DNA of 64,000 nt, from positions 173,102-237,101 of the forward strand of contig NZ_SGIM01000004.1 of assembly GCF_004208515.1 (NCBI RefSeq), given 5' to 3'. This document shows positions 16,847-27,231 of the stretch, in pieces; the stretch's first letter is position 1, and every line of letters begins with the position of its first letter. The stretch is from Acinetobacter halotolerans. GTDB taxonomy: Bacteria > Pseudomonadota > Gammaproteobacteria > Pseudomonadales > Moraxellaceae. Under the pieces are notes generated by a model. It did not search any database. It was given only the letters and a program-made list of their open reading frames with translations, and was not told the DNA's origin. Made by a program: the position numbers and the translations under genes.

Positions 16847-19078
16847 ATGGCTAGTGGAAAGTCAACAATCATTTACACACTGACTGACGAGGCGCCGTTA
16901 TTGGCGACCTACTCGCTGCTGCCGATCATTGAGACCTTTACTAAGCCAGCGGGCATCGAGATTGTCAAAAGTGATATCTCAGTAGCCTCACGCGTGCTCT
17001 CAGAATTCTCAGACTACTTAAGCGACGAGCAAAAGGTGACGAACAACCTTGCTGAGCTTGGTCGTCTCACGCAGAATCCAGATACGAATATTATCAAACT
17101 TCCGAATATCAGTGCTTCAGTTTCTCAGTTGGTGTCATGCATTAAAGAGCTACAATCGAAGGGCTATGCAATTCCTGACTATCCAGGAAATCCAACAACT
17201 GAGGAAGAAAATGCGATCAAGGCGCGTTATGGTAAGTGTCTCGGCTCTGCTGTGAACCCAGTATTGCGTGAAGGTAACTCTGACCGTCGTGCGCCTACTG
17301 CGGTGAAGAATTATGCTAAGAAGCATCCGCATTCAATGAGCGAGTGGAAACAATGGTCACAAACCCACGTTTCGCATATGGAACATGGTGATTTCTATCA
17401 CGGCGAAAAATCGATGACACTTGATCGTGCTCGTAACGTGAAAATGGAACTGATTACTAAGAGCGGTAATAGTATTGTCCTCAAGCCAAAAGTGGCATTG
17501 CAGGATGGTGAGATCATTGATTCGATGTTCATGAGCAAGAAAGCGCTATGCGAATTCTATGAGCAAGAACTTGAAGATTGTCGTGAAGCGGGGATCTTAT
17601 TCTCATTGCACGTTAAAGCGACCATGATGAAAGTTTCTCATCCAATCGTATTCGGTCACTGCGTCAAAATTTACTATAAAGATGCCTTTGAGAAACATGG
17701 CAAATTATTCGACGAGTTAGGTATCAACGTCAATAATGGTATGGCTGGACTTTACGAGAAGATCGAGACACTACCAACATCACTACGTGAAGAAATCATT
17801 GAAGATTTACATGCTTGTCAGGAACATCGTCCTGCGCTGGCAATGGTTGATTCAGCAAAAGGAATCACCAACTTCCATTCGCCAAACGACATCATTGTCG
17901 ATGCGTCTATGCCTGCGATGATTCGTGGTGGCGGTAAAATGTGGGGTGCCGATGGCAAACAGTATGACTGTAAAGCAGTTATGCCAGAGTCTACATTTGC
18001 TCGTATCTATCAAGAAATGATCAATTTCTGTAAATGGAACGGTAACTTTGATCCAAGAACGATGGGGACTGTGCCAAACGTTGGTTTAATGGCGCAAAAG
18101 GCAGAAGAATACGGCTCGCACGACAAAACTTTCGAGATTACTGAAGCTGGTGTTGCCAACATCACTGATCTTGAAACTGGCGAAGTGTTGATGTCACAAA
18201 ACGTTGAGGAAGGCGACATCTGGCGTATGTGTCAGGTGAAAGATGCGCCGATTCGTGATTGGGTGAAACTTGCGGTTACACGCGCACGTAATTCAGGCAT
18301 GCCAGCAATCTTCTGGCTTGACCCGTACCGTCCGCATGAAAATGAATTGATCAAGAAAGTCGAAGAGTATCTAAAAGAGCACGATACAGATGGACTTGAT
18401 ATTCAAATCATGTCTCAAGTCCGTGCGATGCGTTATACACTTGAGCGTGTAGCACGTGGTTTAGATACCATTTCAGTGACAGGTAACATTTTACGTGATT
18501 ACCTCACTGACTTGTTCCCGATTATGGAGTTGGGTACTTCTGCGAAAATGCTGTCGATCGTTCCGTTAATGGCGGGTGGCGGTATGTATGAAACTGGCGC
18601 AGGCGGTTCGGCACCGAAACACGTGCAGCAATTGGTCGAAGAGAACCACTTACGTTGGGACTCACTTGGTGAATTCCTTGCTTTAGCAGCGTCATTGGAA
18701 GAAATGGGGATTAAAGAAGACAATTCCCGTGCCAAGTTATTAGCTAAAACACTTGATCAAGCAACAGATAGATTACTGGACAGTGGCAAGTCTCCGTCGC
18801 GTCGTACTGGTGAGCTTGACAACCGTGGTAGCCATTTCTATCTATCGTTATATTGGGCAGAAGCGCTTGCTGCACAGGACGAAGATGCTGAGTTGAAAGC
18901 CACATTCGCTCCACTAGCGAAGAGCTTGGCTGAAAATGAGCAGAAAATTGGTGCTGAACTTGCTGAAGTTCAAGGTAAGCCTGCTGATATTGGTGGTTAC
19001 TACTTAGTTGATTTGGATAAAATCAGTAAAGTGATGCGTCCAAGTGCCACTTTCAATGCAGTTCTTGCAGCCGTTTAA
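16847..19078 (+). CDS. icd2: Monomeric NADP-dependent isocitrate dehydrogenase
   Basis: Oxidative decarboxylation of isocitrate to 2-oxoglutarate in the TCA cycle, producing NADPH. The 743-residue protein is the full length of the monomeric IDH class (about 740), unrelated in length to the 418-residue dimeric enzyme at 20235. Recognisable stretches are [21 protein letters not shown] at the start, [21 protein letters not shown] near 132-152 (substrate site), and [23 protein letters not shown] in the C-terminal third. The ATG sits 7 bp after AAGGGG. It stands alone, with the tandem RNA leader in front and a terminator behind. In A. baumannii and Psychrobacter-type bacteria both IDH classes are known to coexist. 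Confidence 0.95.
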   Translation: MASGKSTIIYTLTDEAPLLATYSLLPIIETFTKPAGIEIVKSDISVASRVLSEFSDYLSDEQKVTNNLAELGRLTQNPDTNIIKLPNISASVSQLVSCIKELQSKGYAIPDYPGNPTTEEENAIKARYGKCLGSAVNPVLREGNSDRRAPTAVKNYAKKHPHSMSEWKQWSQTHVSHMEHGDFYHGEKSMTLDRARNVKMELITKSGNSIVLKPKVALQDGEIIDSMFMSKKALCEFYEQELEDCREAGILFSLHVKATMMKVSHPIVFGHCVKIYYKDAFEKHGKLFDELGINVNNGMAGLYEKIETLPTSLREEIIEDLHACQEHRPALAMVDSAKGITNFHSPNDIIVDASMPAMIRGGGKMWGADGKQYDCKAVMPESTFARIYQEMINFCKWNGNFDPRTMGTVPNVGLMAQKAEEYGSHDKTFEITEAGVANITDLETGEVLMSQNVEEGDIWRMCQVKDAPIRDWVKLAVTRARNSGMPAIFWLDPYRPHENELIKKVEEYLKEHDTDGLDIQIMSQVRAMRYTLERVARGLDTISVTGNILRDYLTDLFPIMELGTSAKMLSIVPLMAGGGMYETGAGGSAPKHVQQLVEENHLRWDSLGEFLALAASLEEMGIKEDNSRAKLLAKTLDQATDRLLDSGKSPSRRTGELDNRGSHFYLSLYWAEALAAQDEDAELKATFAPLAKSLAENEQKIGAELAEVQGKPADIGGYYLVDLDKISKVMRPSATFNAVLAAV

Positions 19079-19126
19079 TGTTATTGATGTGAGCTAAGAT
19101 GAGATCGCTCGTCTTACTCGCAAAAA

Positions 19127-19156
19127 AAAACCAGCGCGTGTATGCGCTGGTTTTTT
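19127..19156 (+). terminator. Terminator of the monomeric icd gene
   Basis: Stem AAAACCAGCGC / GCGCTGGTTTT around GTGTAT, followed by a T-run. Confidence 0.85.
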
Positions 19157-19189
19157 GTTTGTCACATTGAGGGAGCGAATCCTTTCTCA

Positions 19190-19218
19190 AAAAAAAGATG
19201 CGTTTCGCATCTTTTTTT
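19190..19218 (-). terminator. Terminator of rluE
   Basis: Stem AAAAAAAGATGCG / CGCATCTTTTTTT with a TTT loop, 12 bp beyond the rluE stop codon on the minus strand. It is symmetrical and may act in both directions. Confidence 0.8.
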
Positions 19219-19229
19219 AACTGAGAAAA

Positions 19230-20042
19230 CTAACGTGGTCGTCGTCCACGTGGCGCTTTGGTGTTTGGACGTGTCGTACCATTGGTCTTACGACGTGGTT
19301 TTTCACTTTCATCCATTTGCCAAATACGTGTGGTACCGCCACTGGCTTTTTTCTTACCCTTAAACGGTGCTTCGCCTTTTTCTTCACGCGCTTTATCTTT
19401 TGAGCGAGAAAAATGTGGTTTATTGGTCGATTTTTTCGCGAAAGAACGGCCTTCATACGGTTTATCCGCTGGCACATCCTTAAAGTCAGAATAAAGCAAC
19501 GGTTCGATTTCGACTTTTTCACCCGGTTTTAAACCAAGTTTAACCAAATTGATTGAGCCAATTTGAGTACGAATCAAACGTAAAGTTGGAAAACCAACCG
19601 CAGCAGTCATGCGGCGTACTTGGCGGTTACGCCCTTCACAGATTTGTAGCTCAATCCAAGTTGTTGGAATATTGGCACGATAGCGTACTGGTGGGGTACG
19701 TTCCCATAACCAATCTGGCTCATCAACTTTACTTGCTTTCGCAGGTAAGGTTAGACCATCCGCAAGTTCGATACCTTGACGTAGTTGCTCTAAGGCTTCT
19801 TCGGTGACATCACCATCGACTTGAGCAAGGTAGGTTTTATACTTCTTATTGCTTGGGTGGGTAATGAACTGATTTAAACCCCCATGATCGGTCAGAAACA
19901 TCAGACCTTCAGAGTCTAAATCTAAACGACCTGCAATACGAAGCTCAGGATCGCTGATAAAATTTGAAACCGTTAAGTGTGCCGTATCTTCTCGGAACTG
20001 TGAAAGCACATCATAGGGTTTATTGAAGACCACTATTCTCAT
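19230..20042 (-). CDS. rluE: 23S rRNA pseudouridine synthase RluE-like
   Basis: Pseudouridine synthase of the RsuA/RluE branch: MRIVVFNKPYDVLSQF at the N-terminus, the catalytic GRLDLDSEGLMFLT (catalytic Asp) near residues 38-51, and QICEGRNRQVRRMTAAVGFPTLRLIR near 130-155. It lacks the N-terminal S4 domain of RluB/RsuA, as RluE does. The last about 75 residues form a Lys/Arg-rich low-complexity tail (for example RSKDKAREEKGEAPFKGKKK), longer than in E. coli RluE (about 217 residues against 270 here). That tail probably binds RNA. The gene sits between the two icd genes in opposite orientation. Confidence 0.9.
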   Translation of the reverse strand: MRIVVFNKPYDVLSQFREDTAHLTVSNFISDPELRIAGRLDLDSEGLMFLTDHGGLNQFITHPSNKKYKTYLAQVDGDVTEEALEQLRQGIELADGLTLPAKASKVDEPDWLWERTPPVRYRANIPTTWIELQICEGRNRQVRRMTAAVGFPTLRLIRTQIGSINLVKLGLKPGEKVEIEPLLYSDFKDVPADKPYEGRSFAKKSTNKPHFSRSKDKAREEKGEAPFKGKKKASGGTTRIWQMDESEKPRRKTNGTTRPNTKAPRGRRPR

Positions 20043-20091
20043 AAATAAATACTACTTCTAGATTATGGGGGTTGGTAAACTTATGCTTTTA

Positions 20092-20125
20092 TTTATATGA
20101 GAAATGTTGTTATTTCTCATATAAA
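20092..20125. promoter_or_regulatory. Perfect 14-bp hairpin/dyad between rluE and icd
   Basis: TTTATATGAGAAAT (20092-20105) and its exact reverse complement (20112-20125) flank GTTGTT. It lies 50 bp upstream of rluE and 110 bp upstream of the dimeric icd gene. No T-run follows, so it is more likely an operator or a leader hairpin than a terminator. The protein or signal that uses it is unknown. Confidence 0.5.
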
Positions 20126-20234
20126 TCTCAAAACAAACTAGATTGGATTAGACTATTTTACGCAAATAAAAAATTAAAGTATGCCAGAGAAGGCACATAT
20201 TTACTCGCCAGCAACATGAGGGAGAGCCTATACA

Positions 20235-21491
20235 ATGGGTTATCAGAAGATCGTGGTTCCTGCAGATGGTGACAAAATCACAGTGAATGCAGATCTGTCA
20301 CTGAATGTTCCAAATCATCCAATCATTCCTTTTATTGAAGGCGATGGTATTGGTGTGGATATTACACCAGCAATGCAAGCAGTAGTAGATGCTGCGATTC
20401 AAAAAGCTTATTGCGGTAAGCGTTCGATTGAATGGATGGAAGTCTACTGCGGTGAAAAAGCAGACAAAATTTACGGCACATATATGCCAGAAGAAACTTT
20501 TGACGCTTTACGTGAATTCATTATATCAATTAAAGGACCTTTAACCACCCCTGTAGGTGGTGGTATTCGTTCTTTGAACGTGGCTTTGCGCCAAGAATTA
20601 GATTTATACGTGTGCGTACGACCAGTGCGTTGGTTTGAAGGTGTACCGTCGCCAGTGCAACATCCTGAATTAACCGACATGGTGATTTTCCGTGAAAACT
20701 CGGAAGATATCTATGCAGGGATTGAATGGAAAGCTGATTCTGAAGAAGCCAAGAAAGTCATTAAATTCTTAAAAGAAGAAATGGGTGTGACCAAAATCCG
20801 TTTCTCAGAAGGCTGTGGTATCGGGATTAAACCAGTATCAAAAGAAGGCACGCAGCGTTTAGTACGTAAAGCTATTCAATTTGCCATTGATAATGATAAA
20901 CCCTCGGTGACATTGGTTCACAAAGGTAACATTATGAAGTACACCGAAGGCGCGTTCAAAGAGTGGGGCTATGAGCTTGCGATGGAACGCTTTGGTGGCG
21001 AACTGCTTGATGGGGGGCCTTGGGTCAAGATCAAAAACCCTAAAACAGGCAAAGACATCATCATTAAAGATGTGATTGCAGATGCGTTCTTGCAACAAAT
21101 TTTAATGCGTCCAGCCGACTATTCAGTGATTGCGACCCTGAACTTAAATGGTGACTATATCTCTGATGCACTTGCTGCCGAAGTCGGTGGTATTGGGATC
21201 GCACCGGGTGCCAACATTGGCGGTGCGATCGCAGTGTATGAAGCGACACATGGAACAGCACCGAAGTATGCTGGTCAAGATAAAGTCAATCCCGGTTCGA
21301 TCATTCTTTCTGCGGAAATGATGCTACGTGATATGGGCTGGACGGAAGCTGCGGATCTGATTATCAAAGGCGTTTCTGGTGCGATTGAAGCAAAAACTGT
21401 CACCTATGACTTTGAGCGTTTAATGCCAAATGCAACCTTGTTGCGTTGTTCGGAATTTGGTCAAGCGATTATTTCGCATATGGGCGATTAA
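20235..21491 (+). CDS. icd: Dimeric NADP-dependent isocitrate dehydrogenase
   Basis: The E. coli-type homodimeric IDH of 418 residues (E. coli Icd is 416). Substrate-site residues are in the expected stretch [27 protein letters not shown] (contains the S-x-N and three Arg). Metal and cofactor regions [19 protein letters not shown] and [25 protein letters not shown] are intact. The Ser of GGGIRSLN corresponds to the AceK phosphorylation site of E. coli. The ATG follows GGGAGAG by about 10 bp. Together with the monomeric enzyme at 16847 it gives the cell two independent isocitrate dehydrogenases. A strong terminator follows. Confidence 0.97.
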   Translation: MGYQKIVVPADGDKITVNADLSLNVPNHPIIPFIEGDGIGVDITPAMQAVVDAAIQKAYCGKRSIEWMEVYCGEKADKIYGTYMPEETFDALREFIISIKGPLTTPVGGGIRSLNVALRQELDLYVCVRPVRWFEGVPSPVQHPELTDMVIFRENSEDIYAGIEWKADSEEAKKVIKFLKEEMGVTKIRFSEGCGIGIKPVSKEGTQRLVRKAIQFAIDNDKPSVTLVHKGNIMKYTEGAFKEWGYELAMERFGGELLDGGPWVKIKNPKTGKDIIIKDVIADAFLQQILMRPADYSVIATLNLNGDYISDALAAEVGGIGIAPGANIGGAIAVYEATHGTAPKYAGQDKVNPGSIILSAEMMLRDMGWTEAADLIIKGVSGAIEAKTVTYDFERLMPNATLLRCSEFGQAIISHMGD

Positions 21492-21510
21492 AGTTATTTA
21501 ATGATCTTCA

Positions 21511-21537
21511 AAGAGCGGCGATGACCGCTCTTTTTTT
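21511..21537 (+). terminator. Terminator of icd
   Basis: Stem AAGAGCGG / CCGCTCTT around CGATGA, followed by seven T. Confidence 0.9.
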
Positions 21538-21654
21538 ATATTACTTACATGAAAAAATGTGTGACCTATAGGTTCAGACAAATGCTATGGGAAGGTTCGT
21601 GATATAGATTTCAATATGTTAACTTATTTGAAATTCATTTAAATCAATTTCAAA

Positions 21655-22164
21655 ATGGCTAATCTATTTAATACCGCAATTCAAAAACTCAAAAAAAATA
21701 TACGTCCTCAAGGCAATTATGTACTCAACGCTTACAATGGATTGAAGAATATTCCCGGTGGATTAACTTTACTTTCAAAAATTGTGAGTCAAAAAGCACC
21801 TTATTTTCAAACGGTTGACCCAGTTATTAGTAAACTTGAACGCAATTATTGTGAAGCAAGTATGTCAAAAAACAAAACTGTCGAAAATCATATTGGTACA
21901 GTTCACGTGATTGCGATTTGCAATGGATTGGAATATGTCATGGGGGTTTTGGCAGAAGCTTCTGTGCCAGCTCATCTAAGGTGGTTGCCAAAAGGAATGC
22001 AGGTTGATTATTTGGCGAAAGCTGATTCTGATATTCGACTTACAGCCATCGTTGAACAAGATTGGAAAACGGGAGATTTGCAAGTCAAAGTGCAGGCTTC
22101 TAGGGCAGATGGCGTTGTCGTCGTTCAAGGAATCATTACCCTTTGGGTGACTGAAAAGAAATAA
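21655..22164 (+). CDS. DUF4442 hotdog-fold protein
   Basis: A 169-residue protein of the DUF4442 family, which has the hotdog fold of acyl-CoA thioesterases (PaaI/YiiD-like). The pattern YCEASMSKNKTVENHIGTVHVIAICNGLEY (about 62-91) corresponds to the hotdog central helix with the N-x2-G-T-x-H motif, followed by WLPKGMQVDYLAKADSDIRL and the closing strands. No signal peptide. No clear ribosome site precedes the ATG. The substrate is unknown. Confidence 0.75.
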   Translation: MANLFNTAIQKLKKNIRPQGNYVLNAYNGLKNIPGGLTLLSKIVSQKAPYFQTVDPVISKLERNYCEASMSKNKTVENHIGTVHVIAICNGLEYVMGVLAEASVPAHLRWLPKGMQVDYLAKADSDIRLTAIVEQDWKTGDLQVKVQASRADGVVVVQGIITLWVTEKK

Positions 22165-22302
22165 GCAGGCTTTCCTCTATTTGGTTTAAGTTTCACGTAA
22201 AATTCTTAGATATGGTTTGTATCGCAAATTTAGAAAAAACTGTATCTATGATTTATAAACCTTCGGTTCAAAATAACTGAAAAATATTGAGAGTTTCCAA
22301 CG

Positions 22303-23124
22303 ATGAAAATGTACCAAGTTGATGCTTTTACCCAAACATTATTTAAGGGTAATCCTGCGGCAGTCATTGTCTTAGATACGTGGTTAGATGACGATTTGAT
22401 GCAGAATATCGCCATGGAAAATAACTTATCTGAGACGGCTTTTGTGAAAAAGTTAGATGATACTAACTATGAAATTCGTTGGTTTGCGCCTATAGACGAA
22501 GTGGATTTTTGTGGTCATGCCACATTAGCCAGTGCTTTTGTTTTATTCAAGGATTATACAGCTGCAAAAACAATTCAATTTCATGTGCGTAAACTCGGAA
22601 TTTTTGTAGTCAATCAAGATGATGATGGCAAAATTAAAATGAATTTTCCGATTCGCAGAGCAGCATTGGTCTCCGAATATCCCCAAGAATTACGTGATGG
22701 TTTAACTAAACCATTTAAAGCGGTTTATCGCAACACGCAAGCATTTATTGTGGAGTACGAGACGGTACAGGATGTGTTGGATGAACAGCCTGATCTGGAA
22801 AAATTAAAACAATTGGGCAAAGTGCGTACTGCGATTACTGCATCGCAACCGGATGTAGCGATTACGGCGAGAGGTGAGGGGCAGTTTGATTGTGTATCAC
22901 GTTATTTCGCCCCCGCAGTGGGCATTGGTGAAGATCCTGTTACAGGTTCAATTCATACTGGAATCGTGCCACTTTGGGCTGAGAAACTGAATCAAAAGCA
23001 GCTTGTTGCTTATCAAGCATCTGCACGTGGTGGCATTCTGGATTGTGTGATTGAATCTGAAGATCGGATTGAGATTTCTGGTTATGCAAGGTTATATATG
23101 CAAGCAGAACTTTTGATTAACTGA
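22303..23124 (+). CDS. PhzF-family isomerase/epimerase
   Basis: A 273-residue protein of the PhzF family, made of two diaminopimelate-epimerase-like halves. The catalytic Glu is E44 in NNLSETAFV; FCGHATLASAFVLF (about 68-81) and EDPVTGSIHTGIVPLW (about 211-226) are the paired family motifs. Family members isomerise small metabolites; outside phenazine clusters the substrate is usually unknown, as here. Monocistronic, with a terminator after it. Confidence 0.9.
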   Translation: MKMYQVDAFTQTLFKGNPAAVIVLDTWLDDDLMQNIAMENNLSETAFVKKLDDTNYEIRWFAPIDEVDFCGHATLASAFVLFKDYTAAKTIQFHVRKLGIFVVNQDDDGKIKMNFPIRRAALVSEYPQELRDGLTKPFKAVYRNTQAFIVEYETVQDVLDEQPDLEKLKQLGKVRTAITASQPDVAITARGEGQFDCVSRYFAPAVGIGEDPVTGSIHTGIVPLWAEKLNQKQLVAYQASARGGILDCVIESEDRIEISGYARLYMQAELLIN

Positions 23125-23142
23125 AACATAATAAAAGCAAAG

Positions 23143-23172
23143 AAAAAAGCTGTTTAAGTAAACAGCTTTTTT
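23143..23172 (+). terminator. Terminator of the PhzF-family gene
   Basis: Stem AAAAAAGCTGTTTA / TAAACAGCTTTTTT around AG. Confidence 0.85.
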
Positions 23173-23257
23173 CAAAACATCACTATTAAAAACAACTATC
23201 GTTCACTAGTATAGGCTGTCATTTTTATTTAAATCACCAAAAATACTTGGATAATCT

Positions 23258-26026
23258 ATGTTAATGCGGTTTAAGCAGCTTACTCTCTCGCTTTGTTTAA
23301 TTGGATTGAGTGCGACGTCTTGGTCTCAGACAGTACTGGTAAAAACTGAAAAAAATATTGAAGAATATAAATTAGATAACGGTTTTAGAGTTATTCTTGC
23401 GCCAAACGATAAAGAAAATAAAGTTTATGTAAATACGGTTTATTTAACAGGGTCACTGAATGATCCAAAAGGTAAAGGCGGGCTAGCACATCTACTTGAA
23501 CATTTGGCATTTAAAGGCACACAAAATGTAAAAGGCGATGAGTTCCAACGTCGCTTAGATCAATTCACTTTGATGACCAATGCCAGCACCGATTATTACG
23601 CGACTAAATATATTAATATTGTCCGTCCAGAAAAAAATGCCCTGAATGAGATTCTATACCTCGAATCTGAGCGTATGGATAAACTGGTACTCCAAGAAAA
23701 GTTTGTTCCATCAGAAATTGAGATCGTAAAACGTGAACGTGAGATTCGTATGGATCAGCCCTTTGCTGTTTTGATGGATCAAATGTTAAAAGCCGCTTAT
23801 GGAAATCAATATTTAGGTCGTTTGCCGATTGGTGATCTACCTGAATTAAAATCCATCACCATGAATGAGTTAAATCAATTTTATCGGACATGGTATGCAC
23901 CGAATAATGCCGTGATGGTGATTTCAGGCAAATTTGATAAAACTGAAGTTTTAAATAAAGTTGACCAATACTTCAGCCCAATTCCAGCCCGCACTGTGCC
24001 AGCCCCTGTAAAAGTACCCGTGTTAGATGCAAGCAAAATTTCCCAACGTCAGTTCACCGTACAAAAGGGCAGTGATCTTGCGAAGTTTCATATTTATATG
24101 AATGGTAAAAATACCAAGTTGCAACCGACTTTAGCACTTGCACCAGCCTTATATACCATGCAGCCAAGTGGCAGTTTATATAAAAATATGGTTGAAACTG
24201 GGATCAGTACCGCAGTGCAAGCGACCACATGGTTGGATCAAGACTTTAATGTGGTATTCATGGGCGCAATTTATGCACCGAATCATGATGTCAAAAAAGT
24301 GGATGAAGCATTAAAAATTGGCGTTGAAAATAGTCAACCCTTCACTGAGGCTGAATTACAGCGGATCAAAAATATTTCTCAAAATACGGCGGAAAGCATT
24401 GCCAATGATGCAGTGGCTTTAGGTTCACGCTTAAGTGATTATGCGGTTTCTTCACATGGTCAGTGGGATCAATATTTTAAGGACTTACAAGCGGTTCAAG
24501 ACTTAAAATTGAAAGATATGAATCAAACGTTAAAAGACTTTTTGGTTCCATCGCATCGTATTTTAGGTGATATCTTACCGACGCCTGAAGATCAGAAAAA
24601 AGCGATGACGCTTAAAGCTGAAGAGAAACCAAAGACTCTAGACCAAATTGCTGAAAAGGCTGAGCCATTAAAAGATGCCAAAGTCTATCAACAAGAAGTG
24701 GCACAATTTGTCACGCAGTCTGCTCAGCAATTAAAGAAAAATGAGCAAAAGATCCAACGGGGTCAATTAAAAAACGGGATTCGCTATGCCTTGTTCCCGA
24801 CTGCAACTCGTGATGATAAAACTTATGCCACGATCAGTTTAGATTTTGGTGATGAAAAATCTCTATTTGGTCAAGCAACCACATTGGATTTGACCAGTTA
24901 TTTGATGTTGCGTGGTTCAGAGAAACATACCTTACAAGAAATCACGGATAAAGCCATTGCAGCCAGTGGCGGCGCATCGGTCAGTTCAAATGGCAATGGT
25001 TTGACGCTGGTTGTTCAGGCGAAAAAAGATAAGTTTGAAGAATTTTTAGGGTTTATTCTGGATGTCGTAAAGCAACCTAAGTTTGCACAATCTGAATTTG
25101 ATTTAGCAAAAAATCAAAGTTTGTCGGTGTTGGATCGCCCATATACTGAGCCTGCTGTGGTGGCGTCCATGACTTTATCTAAAGTTTTGGAAATCTATCA
25201 ACCGGGTGATTTGCGTTATCACTTTGAACCTGAGTTAGCCAAAAAACAGCTAAATGAAGCGACACGAGCACAGGTCAAGCAGTTTTATGATCAGTTCTTT
25301 GTGACCAATTACGCTCAGATCGCGATAACAGGTGATTTTGATCCGAAGAAGATGCAGAAGACCTTAAAGAAAACTTTTGCTTCTTGGAAGGCTAAGCAAC
25401 CGTTTAAGAAAGTGACAGGACAATACACGGAATATAAAGCACAGAAAATTCATGCCTTATCCGAGCAGCGTGAGTTTGGTAGCTATCAAAGTGTTTTAGC
25501 GCTGCCAGTCGGTTCATATCACAAAGATGCGCCTGCCTTAATCGTACTGAGCCATATTTTAGGAAACTCGCAACTTTCATCACGTTTAGCACAAGAGTTA
25601 CGTGAGAAGAATGCTTTGGTATATGGTTTTGGCAGTGGTTTGAGTTTAGACCCTGACGTTGATGATGGGACGTTAAGTATTACAGCAAATTATACAGCTG
25701 GGCGTTCAAACCAAGTGTCGCAGTCAGTACATAAAGTGTTGAATGAGCTTTTAAATAAAGGTGTGACTGCACAGGAGGTTGAAGCAGCTAAGGCCGATAT
25801 TATGAAAAAGCGTGTCACGGCATTAGAAGATGAGCGCAGTATTCATGGGATGTTGACGGGACAATTGGAACGCAATAAAACTTTATTAGATCGAGCTGTT
25901 CGAGATCAAGAGTTTGCCCAACTGAGTAAAGATGATGTGGATGCCGTGATTAAAAAATACATTAAACTTGAGCATTTTGTTGAAGTCATGGCTGACCAGT
26001 ATGGCCAAGCTCAGGACAATCGTTAA
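23258..26026 (+). CDS. M16-family zinc metalloprotease, exported
   Basis: A 922-residue protein with a signal peptide (cleavage near ATSWS-Q, residue 23) and two M16 (pitrilysin-like) halves. The first half has the inverted zinc motif H78-L-L-E-H82 (HxxEH) in GGLAHLLEHLAFKGT. The second half (from about residue 500) lacks HxxEH, as expected for the inactive regulatory half, and has AQELREKNALVYGFGSG, the usual C-terminal substrate-binding Arg/Tyr region. Periplasmic degradation of peptides is likely. Long homologues of this type are common in Acinetobacter and Pseudomonas. Confidence 0.93.
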   Translation: MLMRFKQLTLSLCLIGLSATSWSQTVLVKTEKNIEEYKLDNGFRVILAPNDKENKVYVNTVYLTGSLNDPKGKGGLAHLLEHLAFKGTQNVKGDEFQRRLDQFTLMTNASTDYYATKYINIVRPEKNALNEILYLESERMDKLVLQEKFVPSEIEIVKREREIRMDQPFAVLMDQMLKAAYGNQYLGRLPIGDLPELKSITMNELNQFYRTWYAPNNAVMVISGKFDKTEVLNKVDQYFSPIPARTVPAPVKVPVLDASKISQRQFTVQKGSDLAKFHIYMNGKNTKLQPTLALAPALYTMQPSGSLYKNMVETGISTAVQATTWLDQDFNVVFMGAIYAPNHDVKKVDEALKIGVENSQPFTEAELQRIKNISQNTAESIANDAVALGSRLSDYAVSSHGQWDQYFKDLQAVQDLKLKDMNQTLKDFLVPSHRILGDILPTPEDQKKAMTLKAEEKPKTLDQIAEKAEPLKDAKVYQQEVAQFVTQSAQQLKKNEQKIQRGQLKNGIRYALFPTATRDDKTYATISLDFGDEKSLFGQATTLDLTSYLMLRGSEKHTLQEITDKAIAASGGASVSSNGNGLTLVVQAKKDKFEEFLGFILDVVKQPKFAQSEFDLAKNQSLSVLDRPYTEPAVVASMTLSKVLEIYQPGDLRYHFEPELAKKQLNEATRAQVKQFYDQFFVTNYAQIAITGDFDPKKMQKTLKKTFASWKAKQPFKKVTGQYTEYKAQKIHALSEQREFGSYQSVLALPVGSYHKDAPALIVLSHILGNSQLSSRLAQELREKNALVYGFGSGLSLDPDVDDGTLSITANYTAGRSNQVSQSVHKVLNELLNKGVTAQEVEAAKADIMKKRVTALEDERSIHGMLTGQLERNKTLLDRAVRDQEFAQLSKDDVDAVIKKYIKLEHFVEVMADQYGQAQDNR

Positions 26027-26196
26027 TTTAGTATGTTTACATTTCAAGGTGATTGAAAAATAGTCTGTGCTGCCATTGTTGAACACTTTTTATGTTTAAA
26101 AATGCATGTTTGGACTATGCTTTTTTAATCAGCTCATAAAATAAATTGAAGGGTGTTTATGATGGATTTTGTGCAGGCAAACAAAAGGGGATCAGC

Positions 26197-27162
26197 ATGA
26201 TTTTGGCAGCACTCGCTGTACTGCTCGGCCTAATTTTACTGGTTTTGAGTGCCGATAAATTTGTAGATGGTGCTTCTGCCACAGCTCGATACTTAGGTAT
26301 GCCGCCTTTGTTGGTGGGTATGGTTATCGTTGGTTTTGGTACATCCGCTCCTGAGATTGTAGTCTCTATTATGTCAGCGATCGATGGAAATCCAGGTATT
26401 GCGTTGGGAAATGCCTACGGATCGAATATTGCCAATATTGCGCTCATTCTCGGAGTTACTGCTTTAATCCATCCGATCATGGTGCATTCGGCTGTAGTTC
26501 GTAAAGAATTACCGTTGTTATTGCTGGTAACGGCGATTTGTATCCTGCAAATTTTTGATGGTGTGCTGAGCCGTGTTGATGCCATTTTGATGCTGTTTAT
26601 GTTGCTTCTCTATATGGGATGGACCATCTGGTATGGAATGCGCAATCAAAGCGATGTATTGAGTCATGAATTTGATGTGGCGTTAAAAAAGCATGAAACC
26701 CCATTAAAAACATCAATTCTTCAGCTCATCTTCGGTTTGATTGTTTTAGTCATAAGTTCTCGTTTACTGGTCTGGGGTGCTGTTGAAATCGCCCAAGCCT
26801 TTGGTGTGAGTGAGTTGGTGATTGGCTTAACAGTTGTCGCGATCGGTACATCATTGCCTGAGTTGGCGTCTTCCATTGCGGCAGCTCGAAAGGGTGAACT
26901 TGATATTGCGATCGGCAATATCATCGGTTCGAATATGTTTAACACCTTAGCGGTTGTCGGGCTTGCAGGTGTCATTCATCCGACCATCGTGCCTCAGGAA
27001 GTGCTCCATCGAGATATGGTGGTTATGGGGGCGCTTACGCTGAGTCTATTGCTGTTTACGCTGAGTCGGAAAGGTCAAGGACGCATTGGGCGTGTCAAAG
27101 GGGGCGTTTGGTTATTTAGTTTTATTGCCTACACCAGTTATTTGGTTCACACCGCATTTTAG
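26197..27162 (+). CDS. CaCA-family Ca2+/Na+ (K+) antiporter, YrbG-like
   Basis: An inner-membrane antiporter of about 321 residues with the two inverted alpha-repeats of the family: GFGTSAPEIVVSIMSAIDGNPGIALGNAYGSNIANI and AIGTSLPELASSIAAARKGELDIAIGNIIGSNMFN (G-x-G-T-S-x-P-E in each). About ten membrane helices. The ATG at 26197 is chosen because AAAAGGGG lies 8 bp before it and homologues begin with the hydrophobic MILAALAVLLG; an ATG at 26146 would add 17 polar residues. Ion specificity is inferred from YrbG. Confidence 0.92.
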   Translation: MILAALAVLLGLILLVLSADKFVDGASATARYLGMPPLLVGMVIVGFGTSAPEIVVSIMSAIDGNPGIALGNAYGSNIANIALILGVTALIHPIMVHSAVVRKELPLLLLVTAICILQIFDGVLSRVDAILMLFMLLLYMGWTIWYGMRNQSDVLSHEFDVALKKHETPLKTSILQLIFGLIVLVISSRLLVWGAVEIAQAFGVSELVIGLTVVAIGTSLPELASSIAAARKGELDIAIGNIIGSNMFNTLAVVGLAGVIHPTIVPQEVLHRDMVVMGALTLSLLLFTLSRKGQGRIGRVKGGVWLFSFIAYTSYLVHTAF

Positions 27163-27169
27163 TAAATAG

Positions 27170-27201
27170 AAAAAGGCATTGAGTGATTCAATGCCTTTTT
27201 T
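27170..27201. terminator. Bidirectional terminator between convergent genes
   Basis: Stem AAAAAGGCATTGA / TTCAATGCCTTTTT around GTGA. It serves the antiporter on + and the DUF3144 gene on -. Confidence 0.9.
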
Positions 27202-27231
27202 CAATATAAAACCGTTTTTAGGTTCGCTTAA

